Assembly (NCBI RefSeq): GCF_007858185.1
Contig: NZ_VFES01000015.1
Coordinates: 124,001 to 188,000, forward strand
Reading direction: 5' to 3'
Length of the DNA: 64,000 nucleotides
Source: Pseudomonas grimontii
GTDB taxonomy: Bacteria; Pseudomonadota; Gammaproteobacteria; Pseudomonadales; Pseudomonadaceae
Part shown: one piece after another, positions 8,996-18,947 of the stretch
How the letters are laid out: each line of letters opens with the position of its first letter
Numbering within the stretch: the stretch's first letter is position 1
Notes under the pieces: generated by a model
Databases searched by the model: none
What the model was told of the DNA's origin: nothing
The model's input: the letters and a program-made list of their open reading frames with translations, nothing else
Position numbers and translations under genes: made by a program

Positions 8996-10324
8996 TCAGT
9001 TCCTGATGGCCCAGAAATTGAGTTTAAGGTCGGCAAACTCGCCGCTGGCGTGGAAGGCAAAACCGCCCGATTGCTCCAGTTGCGTGATGTCACGGGCACT
9101 GAGTTCGAGCATGAAATAGGTCTTGCCGGCATGGAACGGGATTTGTCGAGGCGCCACCGGCAGTGGCTTGACCTTGATGCCGGCCAGGTGCAGGTTGACC
9201 AGCTCGCGGATGCGTTCCACAGAGCCAATTTTCAGGTGTGCCGGAAGACGGTGGCGCAGCTCTTCCGAATCGCACTGGGCGGTTGCCGCCAGAATGAATG
9301 TTGCGCTACCCAGCAGTTTGAGGTCACTCACCGGACACACCAGCACCCCATACTGTCGCGGCTCCATTGGAAGCTCCATGGCATGCTGCTCCAGCACCAA
9401 CGACAGCACCGTGCGAATGCCCTCCATCAACCCGCGAAAACTCGCACCCTGTTCACCATGCTGGTAATGAGTCTCCAGCTGCGCGCGCTTGTTGTCGGTG
9501 GCGAATGTCGACAACTCGCCCAGGATAGACAACAACTCCCGGTACAACGCCTCCGGGCGTACCTGGCTCTGACTCAAGAAGTGACGCAATACCAGCTCAC
9601 TACGATTGATCAGTTGCAGCATCAGAAAATCGCCGACCTGAGCGCCCTCCGACCCGCCACCACCGCAGACCCTCGCGGCAATCGCATCGCCTCGGGTGGC
9701 AAGCAGGCTCATCACCTCCTTGATACATGACGAGACATAGCCTGAGCTCTGCAGGTAGATAAACGTCGGGACAAAATCCGCGTCCAGCCGCACACCCCCC
9801 TCGCGAGTCGAATCCAGCACCTGGGCAACCTGGAGTTTCACATACAGCGCGTCACTGGGCTGCTCCCCTAAGAGCAATCGCAGATCCGGGCGTGCGCAGT
9901 TGATCCGGCAACGGGAGTCAACGCCGGCATTCGAATCAATGATCTCTGCTTCGCAGCTTACGTAGCGCGCCAGTACATCACTGTGCTCCTGCTGGCGCAC
10001 TTCAACCTGATTGCCGATGGCCAACGGCAACGCGAGGTATACGGATTGCCCACTGGTGTTGGCAGGGACCTGCAACACCAATGGTTCCATCACGCTGTTC
10101 AGCTCGAACAAGCTGCCATCGGGAAATACACCGCTGGCCTGGTTGACGACCACCTTACCCAAATTGAGGTGCTGCACATCGACGTCTAGGGTCAGGAACC
10201 CCCAACCATCAATGCCCAGCAAGCGCGTACGGTTGAGCTGCTGGCGGTAGTAACGGTCGTTGTGCTGCAAGTGTTGGGGACGCAGCAGCATGCCCTCCTG
10301 CCAGACGACTTTATGAACCTGCAT
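8996..10324 (-). CDS. tssK: T6SS baseplate protein TssK
   Basis: A 442-residue TssK, the adaptor between the baseplate wedge and the TssLM membrane complex. The N-terminus (KVVWQEGMLLRPQHLQ) is highly characteristic. A conserved C-terminal part ends near the phrase FAFHASGEF. The gene overlaps tssJ by 14 bases and sits in the invariant tssJ-K-L block. It is full length. Confidence 0.95.
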   Translation of the reverse strand: MQVHKVVWQEGMLLRPQHLQHNDRYYRQQLNRTRLLGIDGWGFLTLDVDVQHLNLGKVVVNQASGVFPDGSLFELNSVMEPLVLQVPANTSGQSVYLALPLAIGNQVEVRQQEHSDVLARYVSCEAEIIDSNAGVDSRCRINCARPDLRLLLGEQPSDALYVKLQVAQVLDSTREGGVRLDADFVPTFIYLQSSGYVSSCIKEVMSLLATRGDAIAARVCGGGGSEGAQVGDFLMLQLINRSELVLRHFLSQSQVRPEALYRELLSILGELSTFATDNKRAQLETHYQHGEQGASFRGLMEGIRTVLSLVLEQHAMELPMEPRQYGVLVCPVSDLKLLGSATFILAATAQCDSEELRHRLPAHLKIGSVERIRELVNLHLAGIKVKPLPVAPRQIPFHAGKTYFMLELSARDITQLEQSGGFAFHASGEFADLKLNFWAIRN

Positions 10325-10820
10325 CTCTATCCTCCGACCGTTGGGCTTGAGGAGCGACGACGCGAACCCCGGACTCGTCGAGCATCAGCTCGACACGCGT
10401 GAGTTGCTGCCGGGCCACGGGCAGCACAAGCCGCCATTGCACATGGGGCAAGTCCCGATAGGCAGCCAGCACGCCGACATAACGACTCTGTGGTTCGACA
10501 CTGAGCTTCAACGCCAACTGCTCACCGGGGCGCAGCTCCAACTCCTCACTGTTCACCCAATCCTTGGGCAGCGCCTGCTCTGCGCGGCTATAGAGGGTGA
10601 AGAAGTCGGCGTTTTCGAACGCCACCGTGTGCCGCAGCTCAAGCAGGCGCACCACGACAGGAGATGGGCGGCCATGAAGATCGGGGTTGACGCCTTCGCT
10701 GGCGCTCAACGTCAGGTTCAGCTTGGTCAGGGTTGAATACGGTGACACGCTGGCACACCCAGCCAGCAGGCCGAGCGCAAGCAGCATTGATAGAACGGGG
10801 GCTCGATACATGACAGTCAT
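10311..10820 (-). CDS. tssJ: T6SS outer-membrane lipoprotein TssJ
   Basis: A 169-residue lipoprotein with a type II signal peptide and lipobox LLAGC, placing the lipidated Cys at about residue 22. TssJ sits in the outer membrane facing the periplasm and contacts TssM. The beta-rich middle (NADFFTLYSRAEQALP) fits the family. The ATG at 10820 overlaps the fha stop in ATGA. A second ATG at 10811 would give a tighter signal peptide. Confidence 0.92.
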   Translation of the reverse strand: MTVMYRAPVLSMLLALGLLAGCASVSPYSTLTKLNLTLSASEGVNPDLHGRPSPVVVRLLELRHTVAFENADFFTLYSRAEQALPKDWVNSEELELRPGEQLALKLSVEPQSRYVGVLAAYRDLPHVQWRLVLPVARQQLTRVELMLDESGVRVVAPQAQRSEDRDAGS

Positions 10821-12001
10821 CCCGGATAAGCCGCGTGCAGCGTGGCGACCAGGCGCACCTGCTCCGCGTAGGCGTTGGAAAATTCGTTACGCAACAGCTG
10901 CTCGCCCAGGGGATGCTCGTCGATAAGGCGTCGGTAATGGCGTTGGTAAGCCCGCCAATGGGATCCGTCGGTAGAGAACCTGGCCGGCAGGTTCTGGCGC
11001 TCGAAGCACAGCAGCAGATGGCTTGGTGCAAATGCCGCCACCGCGCCACGCATCGCGGCACGGCAGGCCACGACCAAGGCCAGTTGGTGGATCTGCATTT
11101 CCCGCAATGCCTGGGCGACCGCCACCTCGGCAGACAGCTGGCCCGGCTCAACGGGGCCCAACAGTGAGGTCAAGGCAGCCTGGGTATCGGTGCAATCTTT
11201 CAAGGGGTTGTGGTGCTTGAGCGCAGGTACGGTCCAACCGAGATTCAACTCGCCGTTCAGCTCATCGCGGGTACGCAGACTTTGCTGCAGCCCTTCGATG
11301 GTTTGCCTGAACAGGCCAGCCACCTTGATCGCCAGGGCCTCGCACGCCTGCGTATCGAGCGCATCCAGGGGCATGCCGATCGCCTGCGCGAACTGCGACC
11401 AGAATGGCGCACGGCTTGCTGCAGCAACCTGCACAGGTTGAGTAGAGGCCTCAGCCGTTACTGGCTCGGCCCATCTCGGCACGATCAAGTGATCCCGCTC
11501 CAAGAGGCCGTGAGAAAGTGCACAGGCCTCCCTTTCGGCTGAGGGGTTCAGCACTTCCAGATCCTCGGATGCCTCGCCATGCGCTTGCGCACTGTCGAAT
11601 GCACGCAAGGGGTCAAGCACCAAAAACGCATCATCCGGAATCGTATCGTTGCCGAAAAACACTGGTCGGCCATTTTGTGTCGCGCGTGCTATCAGGCGTG
11701 CACGTATGTCCACTGGCCCCAGTTGGTAGACATCGCCCTCGCTGATCAGTCGTGCCTGCCCCTTGCACAAACGCTCCGCGCTGCCCGACACGCCAATGCC
11801 GTTGCTGCTGATATCGGTAAAAAAGTACTCACCATCCCGGTAACTGACCAGGCCATGATGACTGGAGAGCAAGCGACTCGCGTCGGGAATGACCCAGTCA
11901 CAGCCGGTCCCGCGGCCGATCACGCCGCCGACGCCGTCAAATGTCTTACAGGATGCAGGCTCACTGCTTCCGGTATTACACACCTCAAACACTAATTGCA
12001 T
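10817..12001 (-). CDS. fha2: T6SS FHA-domain protein (Fha2/TagH-like)
   Basis: A 394-residue protein with an N-terminal FHA phosphothreonine-binding domain at about residues 15-95 (GRGTGCDWVIPD, SSHHGLVSY, SSNGIGV). It ends in a TagH/ImpI-type C-terminal region (LRNEFSNAYAEQV). It is the expected reader of the kinase/phosphatase pair encoded at the end of the operon. The start at 12001 (MQLVFEV) was chosen because the longer frame to 12076 runs back through the orfX gene. The stop overlaps the tssJ start by 4 bases. Confidence 0.9.
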   Translation of the reverse strand: MQLVFEVCNTGSSEPASCKTFDGVGGVIGRGTGCDWVIPDASRLLSSHHGLVSYRDGEYFFTDISSNGIGVSGSAERLCKGQARLISEGDVYQLGPVDIRARLIARATQNGRPVFFGNDTIPDDAFLVLDPLRAFDSAQAHGEASEDLEVLNPSAEREACALSHGLLERDHLIVPRWAEPVTAEASTQPVQVAAASRAPFWSQFAQAIGMPLDALDTQACEALAIKVAGLFRQTIEGLQQSLRTRDELNGELNLGWTVPALKHHNPLKDCTDTQAALTSLLGPVEPGQLSAEVAVAQALREMQIHQLALVVACRAAMRGAVAAFAPSHLLLCFERQNLPARFSTDGSHWRAYQRHYRRLIDEHPLGEQLLRNEFSNAYAEQVRLVATLHAAYPG

Positions 12002-12017
12002 GACAAGGCTCCGCTGT

Positions 12018-12149
12018 TCAATCGCTGCGACGAGTCGCCTGGGGGTCACCCAGCGGACGGTAGTCGGCGTCATCAAAAACGTAATTGGCGTTGCAGCCGC
12101 TCAACAAACACAGGACGAGCCCCAAGGCTTTCCAAGTACGAAGTGGCAT
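12018..12149 (-). CDS. 43-residue lipoprotein in the T6SS operon (orfX position)
   Basis: A short gene read directly from the sequence: ATG at 12149, TGA at 12018-12020. The ribosome site GGAG lies 7 bases upstream (TTGGAGATACCTG-ATG). The product has a short positive N-terminus (MPLRTWK), a hydrophobic stretch and a perfect lipobox LLSGC, with Cys at residue 19. The mature peptide is about 25 residues, starting CNANYVF. Asn rather than Asp at +2 favours outer-membrane sorting. Its place between the sigma-54 activator and fha is that of orfX (PA1664) in P. aeruginosa HSI-II. Role unknown. It could act beside TssJ at the outer membrane. Confidence 0.8.
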   Translation of the reverse strand: MPLRTWKALGLVLCLLSGCNANYVFDDADYRPLGDPQATRRSD

Positions 12150-12208
12150 CAGGTATCTCCAATAAAAGTAAGGCCGGCGGCGAAGCGTGGAAGCCGTACG
12201 TGCACCAT

Positions 12209-13741
12209 TCAGCGCCCCCCTCGGACATCGCCGCCGGGGATGTTCAAGCGTGTAAGGCGGTAAAGCAGCGTGCGGCGTGCGACCCCTAACTCACGTGCCG
12301 TACGGGTCCGGTTGCCACGGTTCTTGTGCAGGCAGTCGATCAGGAATACCCGTTCAACCCGCTCCAGGCGCTGGCGCAACGTCGCGCCGACGTCAGCGCA
12401 GGTCGGGCCGGGCAGCAGCGACAGGTGTTCAGGCAGCACCACTGCGTCGTCACAGAGCAGTACCGCGCGCTCCACCAGACATTTGAGTTCGCGGACATTG
12501 CCGGGGAAAGCGTGGCACGACAGTTGATCCAAGGCCGCAGCAGACCATTCCACCGGCGCCAGCCCCAGTGCAGCACAGGCCGATTGCGCGAACTGTCGCG
12601 CCAACAGCAGCACATCACCGTCGCGTTCACGCAAGGCCGGTAATTCAATCGGGAACTGCGCCAGCCGGTAGTACAGGTCCTCGCGAAAACTGCCATCCGC
12701 CACCATTGCAGCGAGGTCACGATGGGTCGCGGCAATAATCCGCACATCGACCTTATGGGCCGCAGAGGCTCCCAACGGGCGAACCTCGCCTTCCTGCAAC
12801 ACCCGTAGCAGCTTGGCCTGGAGCGATAGCGGCATATCGCCGATTTCGTCGAGGAGCAACGTGCCGCCATCGGCGGCGTCAAATAGCCCAACGTGGTGAC
12901 GTTCTGCGCCTGTAAAAGCGCCCTTGCGATAACCGAACAACTCACTCTCCAGCAGCCCCTCGGGAAAGGCCGCACAGTTCTGCACCACAAAGGCGTTGCT
13001 ACTGCGCGGTCCGGCAGCATGGATGGCCCGTGCCACCACCTCCTTGCCGGTTCCGGTCTCCCCGCGCAGAAGCACCGTGCAGGGGGCATTCAGCACCTTG
13101 CCGATCAGGCGGTAGGTTTCGTCCATGGCCGCGCTGTTGCCGATCAACCCATACGTCCTGCGCGCCGCGGGTAGGCGAGGCCTGGCCTGGGCGCCGTTGT
13201 GCGCAGGACGCACGCGTCGCAACAGCGCCAGGTGACTCAAGGCGAAGCTTGCCAGCTGGCTTAATGACGGACCGTAGTCCTGGAGCAATTTCGACTGCTG
13301 GCTGGCGCACAGCAATAGACCGGCAACAGCCTTGTGTCGACCGAACAGCGGCAGGCACACCAACGAGCGCCAGGGGGTAGCTGTCGCGGGTAAAAAACCG
13401 CTCTCATACACACTGTCGGCCAGGTTCTCCACGCTCAGGTTGCAGCGATGGCCGAGGACGTAATGCAACAGCTGCTGATGCTGAAAGTCCGCGCCGCAAG
13501 CAAGGTCGCCGAGGGGCAATGCACCCGGCAAATGCTGGGCAACCAAGTCAAGTCGACCAGTCGCCTCGTCACGCCAGTACAACTGGCCAAGTTCGCATTG
13601 ACTCAGTTGCGCAGCCGCTGCAACACACAGGTCTGGCAACGTTGTCTCGTCACTCTCGATCCCTATTCGGGTGAACCAGCCCAACAACGTCTCCGCGTAG
13701 GCCAGGGGTTGGGGTAACTGGGCAAGCACGCCGTTCATCAT
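12209..13741 (-). CDS. sfa2: Sigma-54 enhancer-binding activator of the T6SS (Sfa-like)
   Basis: A 510-residue activator. A GAF-like N-terminal domain covers residues ~1-165. A sigma-54 AAA+ domain follows, with Walker A GETGTGKE, an intact sigma-54 contact loop GAFTGAERH, and the B region LLLDEIGDM. A Fis-type helix-turn-helix is at the C-terminus (GNRTRTARELGVARRTLLYRL). There is no receiver domain, so control is likely by the GAF domain or by abundance. Its place after clpV matches sfa2. The likely target is the sigma-54-like promoter before hcp. Its ATG overlaps the clpV stop. Confidence 0.92.
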   Translation of the reverse strand: MMNGVLAQLPQPLAYAETLLGWFTRIGIESDETTLPDLCVAAAAQLSQCELGQLYWRDEATGRLDLVAQHLPGALPLGDLACGADFQHQQLLHYVLGHRCNLSVENLADSVYESGFLPATATPWRSLVCLPLFGRHKAVAGLLLCASQQSKLLQDYGPSLSQLASFALSHLALLRRVRPAHNGAQARPRLPAARRTYGLIGNSAAMDETYRLIGKVLNAPCTVLLRGETGTGKEVVARAIHAAGPRSSNAFVVQNCAAFPEGLLESELFGYRKGAFTGAERHHVGLFDAADGGTLLLDEIGDMPLSLQAKLLRVLQEGEVRPLGASAAHKVDVRIIAATHRDLAAMVADGSFREDLYYRLAQFPIELPALRERDGDVLLLARQFAQSACAALGLAPVEWSAAALDQLSCHAFPGNVRELKCLVERAVLLCDDAVVLPEHLSLLPGPTCADVGATLRQRLERVERVFLIDCLHKNRGNRTRTARELGVARRTLLYRLTRLNIPGGDVRGGR

Positions 13742-16182
13742 TGGCTGAACTCGCAGATTGGCAGCCCGTCAGCATCCAGGCCGGCATGGGCTCGCGACAG
13801 TGGCTCACCCGTCGCCATCGCCGCCAGCAGTCGATCGACCATCTGCGGCAACAGGTGGATCTCGATCCATTGGTCGATGTACCGCGCTCCGCTGTCGCTA
13901 TGGGCGCACCGCTCGGCCATATGCGTGACCAGTTCGGTCGTATAGCTCAATGCCAGCTTGCGCGACTGCAACCTTCGCCCAAGACGGTCCAGCTTGAGCC
14001 TTGCCAGGTCATGCAACACAGCGCCCACGACCGGGTAATAGGGCACGACCCGCATCCGGGCGAGCAGTGCGGGCTTGAAATAGTCACGCAGCAGGGGGCG
14101 AATTGCATCTTGCAGCACCTGAGTATCAGGCCGTCGGCCGCCTGCACATAAGTCGACGATGCAATCGCTGCCCAGGTTGGAAGTCATCAGGATCAGCGTA
14201 TTGCGAAAATCGATTTCCCGACCTTCGCCATCATTGACCAACCCCTTGTCGAAGATCTGATAGAACAGGTTCAACACCTCCGGGTCGGCCTTTTCGACTT
14301 CGTCGAGCAGCACCACCGAATAGGGGCGTTGGCGCACGGCTTCCGTCAGCACCCCGCCCTCGCCATACCCGATATAACCGGGGGGTGCGCCAATCAGCCG
14401 AGACAGGGCGTGTTTTTCCTGAAACTCCGACATGTTGAGGGTGGTGACAAAACGCTCGCCGCCATACAGCAAATCCCCCAGGGCCAAGGCCGTCTCGGTC
14501 TTGCCCACGCCACTCGGGCCCACCAACAGAAACACCCCGACCGGCGCGTCGGCCTGGTTCAGCCCGGCAGCCACCGCGCGCAGATTGCGGTCAAGCGCCT
14601 GTATGGCAGGTTCCTGGCCGAGAATGCGTGACCGCAGCGCATCGGCAATCCCCAGCACCGACTCACTGTGCTCCAGGGACAGCTGTTCAACGGGAATCCC
14701 CGTCCAAGCGCTGATAACCTGCGCCACCAGGCGCGGGCACACACGCACCGGCTCCGCCAGTGCGCGCTGTTCAAGCCAGCGCTGCTCCCGATGTTGACGC
14801 TCGCTCTCGACAGCCGCCAATCGCAGGTTCAACGCTTGTGCAGCCGGCTCATCCACCGGCAGCCCAGCGTCCCTGTCTCGATTCAGCGCCTTGCGCTGCC
14901 GCGAGCCTTCAGCCTGCTCAGTGCACAGGCGCTCCAATGCTTCGGGCACCGTTACCTGGTTGATGCGCGCACGTGCGCAGGCGGTGTCCAGCACATCCAC
15001 CGCCTTGTCTGGCAGTTGACGCCCTGCCAGGTACCGAGCGCTCATCTGCGCCGCCGCGACGACGGCATCGTCACGTATATGCACGCCATGGCTGGATTCG
15101 TAGGCCGGAACCAGCCCGCGCAGGATTGAAATCGCCTGTTCCACGCTGGGCTCGCCGACCAGTACAGGCTGGAAACGCCGCGCCAGGGCAGGGTCTTTTT
15201 CAAAGTACTTCTTGTATTCGGACCACGTGGTGGCAGCGAGGGTCCGCAACTCACCCCGGGCCAGGGCCGGTTTGAGCAGGTTCGCGGCATCCCCGGCACC
15301 GGCCTGGGCACCTGCGCCCACCAGGGTATGCGCCTCATCGATAAACAGAATCACCGGTGTCGGCGCGGCATTCACCTCGTCGATCACGCCCTTGAGACGT
15401 CGTTCGAATTCGCCCTTGATGCTGGCACCGGCTTGCAGCAAGCCCATGTCCAGGGTCAGCACGCGCACACCCTTGAGTGGTTCCGGCACCTGCGAGCTGG
15501 CGATGCGCAGGGCAAGGCCCTCGACAACCGCGGTCTTGCCCACCCCGGCCTCGCCGACAAGGATCGGATTGTTCTTGCGCCGCCGCATAAGGATGTCGAT
15601 CAGCTGACGGATCTCACCCTCGCGACACAGCACCGGGTCGATGCGCCCTTCATGGGCCTGGCGTGTCAGATCATGGGTAAAACGCCCCAGCATCGACTCG
15701 CCGCTTGCTGCCGGGGTGATGCCAGGCCCCTGGCCCAGCAGAAACCCGTGTACACGCTGTGCATCCAAACGGCTCAACAACGCGTGATAGCCACTGCCTG
15801 CGTGCTGCAACGGGTGACGCAACAGCGCCAGTAACAGGGCTCCGTGGTCCACGACGCTCTGGCGCAACTCCAGATGAGCAACCATCAGCGCCTGTTGCAA
15901 CCATTGCACGAGGGCCTGGGCGAACACCGGATTGCGCGTAGCACTTGCCTGCCCCTTGGGTTGCAGCGTTGCTTGCAGCGTCTGCACCTCGACCCCCGCG
16001 TCGGCCAAGGCTCGTATCAAAAGACCATCGGGACATTCCAGCTGGGCCAGTAGCAGGTCTTCCACCAAGACTTCAGTGCCACCCCGCGTCACGCAACGGT
16101 CGGCCGAGCGCTCCAAGTCTTGACGGACCGCAGGCGTCAATGTCCGGATCAGTTGTTGCAGGTCTACATTCATCATAATCAT
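13738..16182 (-). CDS. clpV: T6SS sheath-recycling ATPase ClpV (TssH)
   Basis: An 814-residue class I Clp AAA+ ATPase that disassembles contracted TssBC sheaths. An N-terminal domain covers residues ~10-150. The first ATPase module has Walker A GEAGVGKT (210-217) and Walker B VILFIDEAHTLVGAG. The second has GPSGVGKTETAL and VVLLDEVEKAD. A middle coiled region rich in Arg, Glu and Gln separates them. Three nearby ATGs (16182, 16176, 16173) are possible starts. The AGGGA upstream fits the first or second. It overlaps the activator gene by 4 bases. Confidence 0.95.
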   Translation of the reverse strand: MIMMNVDLQQLIRTLTPAVRQDLERSADRCVTRGGTEVLVEDLLLAQLECPDGLLIRALADAGVEVQTLQATLQPKGQASATRNPVFAQALVQWLQQALMVAHLELRQSVVDHGALLLALLRHPLQHAGSGYHALLSRLDAQRVHGFLLGQGPGITPAASGESMLGRFTHDLTRQAHEGRIDPVLCREGEIRQLIDILMRRRKNNPILVGEAGVGKTAVVEGLALRIASSQVPEPLKGVRVLTLDMGLLQAGASIKGEFERRLKGVIDEVNAAPTPVILFIDEAHTLVGAGAQAGAGDAANLLKPALARGELRTLAATTWSEYKKYFEKDPALARRFQPVLVGEPSVEQAISILRGLVPAYESSHGVHIRDDAVVAAAQMSARYLAGRQLPDKAVDVLDTACARARINQVTVPEALERLCTEQAEGSRQRKALNRDRDAGLPVDEPAAQALNLRLAAVESERQHREQRWLEQRALAEPVRVCPRLVAQVISAWTGIPVEQLSLEHSESVLGIADALRSRILGQEPAIQALDRNLRAVAAGLNQADAPVGVFLLVGPSGVGKTETALALGDLLYGGERFVTTLNMSEFQEKHALSRLIGAPPGYIGYGEGGVLTEAVRQRPYSVVLLDEVEKADPEVLNLFYQIFDKGLVNDGEGREIDFRNTLILMTSNLGSDCIVDLCAGGRRPDTQVLQDAIRPLLRDYFKPALLARMRVVPYYPVVGAVLHDLARLKLDRLGRRLQSRKLALSYTTELVTHMAERCAHSDSGARYIDQWIEIHLLPQMVDRLLAAMATGEPLSRAHAGLDADGLPICEFSQ

Positions 16183-16188
16183 CAGTCC

Positions 16189-17196
16189 CTAGTGAGCATT
16201 GCTGGCCACGATGACCACACCGTCGGCGCACTCGTGTGCCAGCCAACTGGTCCAACCCAGCCTGCAGACATTGTGTTCACCCACGTGCAACGGCCTGATC
16301 GCGTCCTTGGCCAACACCAGGCGCAGGTCATACTCCAGCGGGTCTCGTGCAGTCAGCCGCACCAACGAACACAGCAGCGGATAGTCCGACCCTGTCGGCA
16401 AAAAACCATGAAAGCGCTGCCAATCCAGGTCCCGTACATGCACCCTGAACTTACCGCTGCGGTCGGCGACCTGGCTTCCCACTACGTGGTCGACGCCCAG
16501 CACGCTGTTGGCACAGCCAAGCTGGTTCAACTGCGGGGGAGCAATGACAACCGTGCGTTCCACCCATTGCTCGATAAACAAGCGCTCGTGCCTGAAGTAG
16601 TAACGCAGCACCGTCTCAATCACCGCCGCCGAATGCGCCCGCAGGCCAAGCAACCCCAGGTAGGGCAACAGTCGCTTGCAGTCCAACTGCGCCGCCGTGC
16701 GAATGCGCTGGCCCTTCAACCCAATCAACGCAAACATCTGCTCGGAAAAAGCATCACGCGCCTGCGCCTGGAAACACGCCTGGTAGCGGTATTTGCGCCA
16801 GATCGGCAGCATCAGCCGTTGCAGACGATGGTGAAACAGGTCCAGGAAGTCCCGGGTCGCCTGGCCGCCCGTCCCGTCGGTAAACGCCTGCTCGCTGTAA
16901 AAGGCCGGCAAGGGTGAACCTGCGCCACAGAGCCCCAGGACGTTGAGGCGAAGACGCGCGCGCAATTGATCGTGTTCAACAAAAAACTCCACCCGGTCAA
17001 TATCGTGACCGGGAAAACCAAGACCTGGATTGGCCTGAAACTCCAACCTGTCATAGAGCGCGTTGTCATCCAGTGACGGATGGGCATCGCGCAGGCGCTT
17101 GATCACCTGCAAAATCGCCTGGAACAGCGAGTATTCGCGGATGGCCCGGCACAGTTCCTTCAAAGCAGGGGCTGCTGCCCCATCTGAAGTGGCCAT
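16189..17196 (-). CDS. tssG: T6SS baseplate protein TssG
   Basis: A 335-residue TssG/VasB-family wedge component that pairs with TssF in the baseplate. Typical phrases are VIKRLRDAHPS near the N-terminus and the later block NVLGLCGAGSPLPAFYSEQ. The start lies 37 bases inside tssF, which suggests translational coupling. The gene is full length. Confidence 0.94.
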   Translation of the reverse strand: MATSDGAAAPALKELCRAIREYSLFQAILQVIKRLRDAHPSLDDNALYDRLEFQANPGLGFPGHDIDRVEFFVEHDQLRARLRLNVLGLCGAGSPLPAFYSEQAFTDGTGGQATRDFLDLFHHRLQRLMLPIWRKYRYQACFQAQARDAFSEQMFALIGLKGQRIRTAAQLDCKRLLPYLGLLGLRAHSAAVIETVLRYYFRHERLFIEQWVERTVVIAPPQLNQLGCANSVLGVDHVVGSQVADRSGKFRVHVRDLDWQRFHGFLPTGSDYPLLCSLVRLTARDPLEYDLRLVLAKDAIRPLHVGEHNVCRLGWTSWLAHECADGVVIVASNAH

Positions 17197-18947
17197 AGGT
17201 ACACATCTCCTTGTGTGCTGATGACACGTAGCTCGTGGTAGGCATTCAGGCTGGCGTAAAGCGCGAAAAACTCGTTGAGCACCGAGGCGAACACAAACGC
17301 TTCGCCCTGCCCCAGGAACCCTTGGGAATCAATGGTCAGGTCGACCCGCAACCCTCGAAGCGGCATTCCCCGGTGCAAGCGGTCGACGGCCGTATGGCTG
17401 ATGGATCGCAAGGCCCCCAACCGCCTCTGGCTGATTTTTTTCGCTTGCAGATCGTGGTAACGCGGCACGTCATAGGTTTCGAGGACCACCTTCAAGGCGC
17501 TGATGTCGCTCAATGACAAATAGTTGAGCGACATGTTGCTGATCAGTCGCCAGAGAAAATCCTGGTCCAGGGGGGGTGCAAAACTCGCGGTCGGCGCGCA
17601 GATGTTGCGAAATGACAAGCCCTCCGGCGTCTGCTCACAGGGCTGATTGATCTCCCCTGCCTGCAATTGCCGAGGCAGGTTGTGATTGGTGCATGTCAGC
17701 TCGATTGACAGCGTTTCCTGGGTATGCCCTTGAGCGTTCCCGAACCCCAGCCAGGTATCGAGCCCGGCATGGTGCGCCGACGCGCGCTGACGAATGCTGT
17801 AGCTGGTGGGGGCTGCCGATGCATCGATAACGCCATCATGCTCGAAGGATTCAAACGGTACGTACGCCTGGTACCCCAACCCGCCAGGGCGCCAGCCCGT
17901 GACCTTGTCGACGGAAAATACACAGGCGTTTGCGCGCGTGTATTCCCCAGGAATCAGCAGGTATTCGTCCTGCTTGCCGTCCAGGCGAATCGGCACCGCA
18001 TCATGTTTGAACAGGTTGACGATGGGCGTGCAGTACAACTTCACGTTGTCCAGCGTGGGGCACCCGGTTGCCTGGCACCGGGCGCGTAGCTTGAAGCACA
18101 GGTTGACGCTGCAGACCTGCTTGAGTACGTCCTGGGGGAGCCGCTGCAGCGCATCCAGGCCAACCACATCGACGAACAGGTACTTTTCAGGAAAGGCGAA
18201 GTACTCCTGCAGATGGCGGTACCCACGAAAGGTATTCTGCGGATAGGGCATCAGCGCATGCTCCTCGGCGAACCCCACCGGCCTTACCTGATCGCCACCC
18301 AGTCGCAACAGCAGGGGCTGGCCGTCAGCGCCGCTGACAGCCAGCCCATCGCAACCCAATGGCAGCAACTCGATACCCTCAACCTCACGCAACAGGCTCA
18401 GGTACAACGCTTGACTGATGTAGCGGTCGCCCGACAGATGCAGGCGCAATTGATCGAACGCGCATTCGCTGAAATTGCCGTCGCCCACCATGTCCAGGCG
18501 CAGGCTCAGCAACGCCTGTTCTCCCTGGACGCAGTACTCCAGCGCGCTCAGTTGCAGCGGCAAGATACGTGTGGCGTAACAGGTGCGAAAACGGCAGCGC
18601 TCGCCGTTGATCGCCGCACTTTCGACCGGCGTATCCCGTGCGACCATCACACCGGGTCCCGCATGCCTCAACGGATCAAACTGCAAGATGCTGAACGCCG
18701 GTACGGGCCGCATGTAGTTGGGCCACAGCAAATGCATCAAGGAATGAGTCAGCTCAGGCAACTCGTCATCCAGCTTCTGGCGCAGGCGACCAGTAAGAAA
18801 AGCAAAGCCTTCCAGCAATCGCTCCACATCCGGATCCTGGCCGGCCTCGCCTAAAAAGGGCGCGAGAGCAGGATTGCGCTCGGAAAAGCGCCGTCCGAGC
18901 TGACGCAACGCACTGAGTTCGCTCTGGTAATACTGGTTAAAGGACAT
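17160..18947 (-). CDS. tssF: T6SS baseplate protein TssF
   Basis: A 595-residue TssF/VasA-family protein, the major baseplate wedge subunit. The N-terminus (FNQYYQSELSALRQLG) and the block LPELTHSLMHLLWPNYMRPVP are diagnostic. The start at 18947 was preferred over 18974, because GAGGT sits 8-9 bases upstream and family members begin just before FNQYY. It overlaps tssE by 11 bases and tssG by 37. Confidence 0.95.
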   Translation of the reverse strand: MSFNQYYQSELSALRQLGRRFSERNPALAPFLGEAGQDPDVERLLEGFAFLTGRLRQKLDDELPELTHSLMHLLWPNYMRPVPAFSILQFDPLRHAGPGVMVARDTPVESAAINGERCRFRTCYATRILPLQLSALEYCVQGEQALLSLRLDMVGDGNFSECAFDQLRLHLSGDRYISQALYLSLLREVEGIELLPLGCDGLAVSGADGQPLLLRLGGDQVRPVGFAEEHALMPYPQNTFRGYRHLQEYFAFPEKYLFVDVVGLDALQRLPQDVLKQVCSVNLCFKLRARCQATGCPTLDNVKLYCTPIVNLFKHDAVPIRLDGKQDEYLLIPGEYTRANACVFSVDKVTGWRPGGLGYQAYVPFESFEHDGVIDASAAPTSYSIRQRASAHHAGLDTWLGFGNAQGHTQETLSIELTCTNHNLPRQLQAGEINQPCEQTPEGLSFRNICAPTASFAPPLDQDFLWRLISNMSLNYLSLSDISALKVVLETYDVPRYHDLQAKKISQRRLGALRSISHTAVDRLHRGMPLRGLRVDLTIDSQGFLGQGEAFVFASVLNEFFALYASLNAYHELRVISTQGDVYLWPLQMGQQPLL

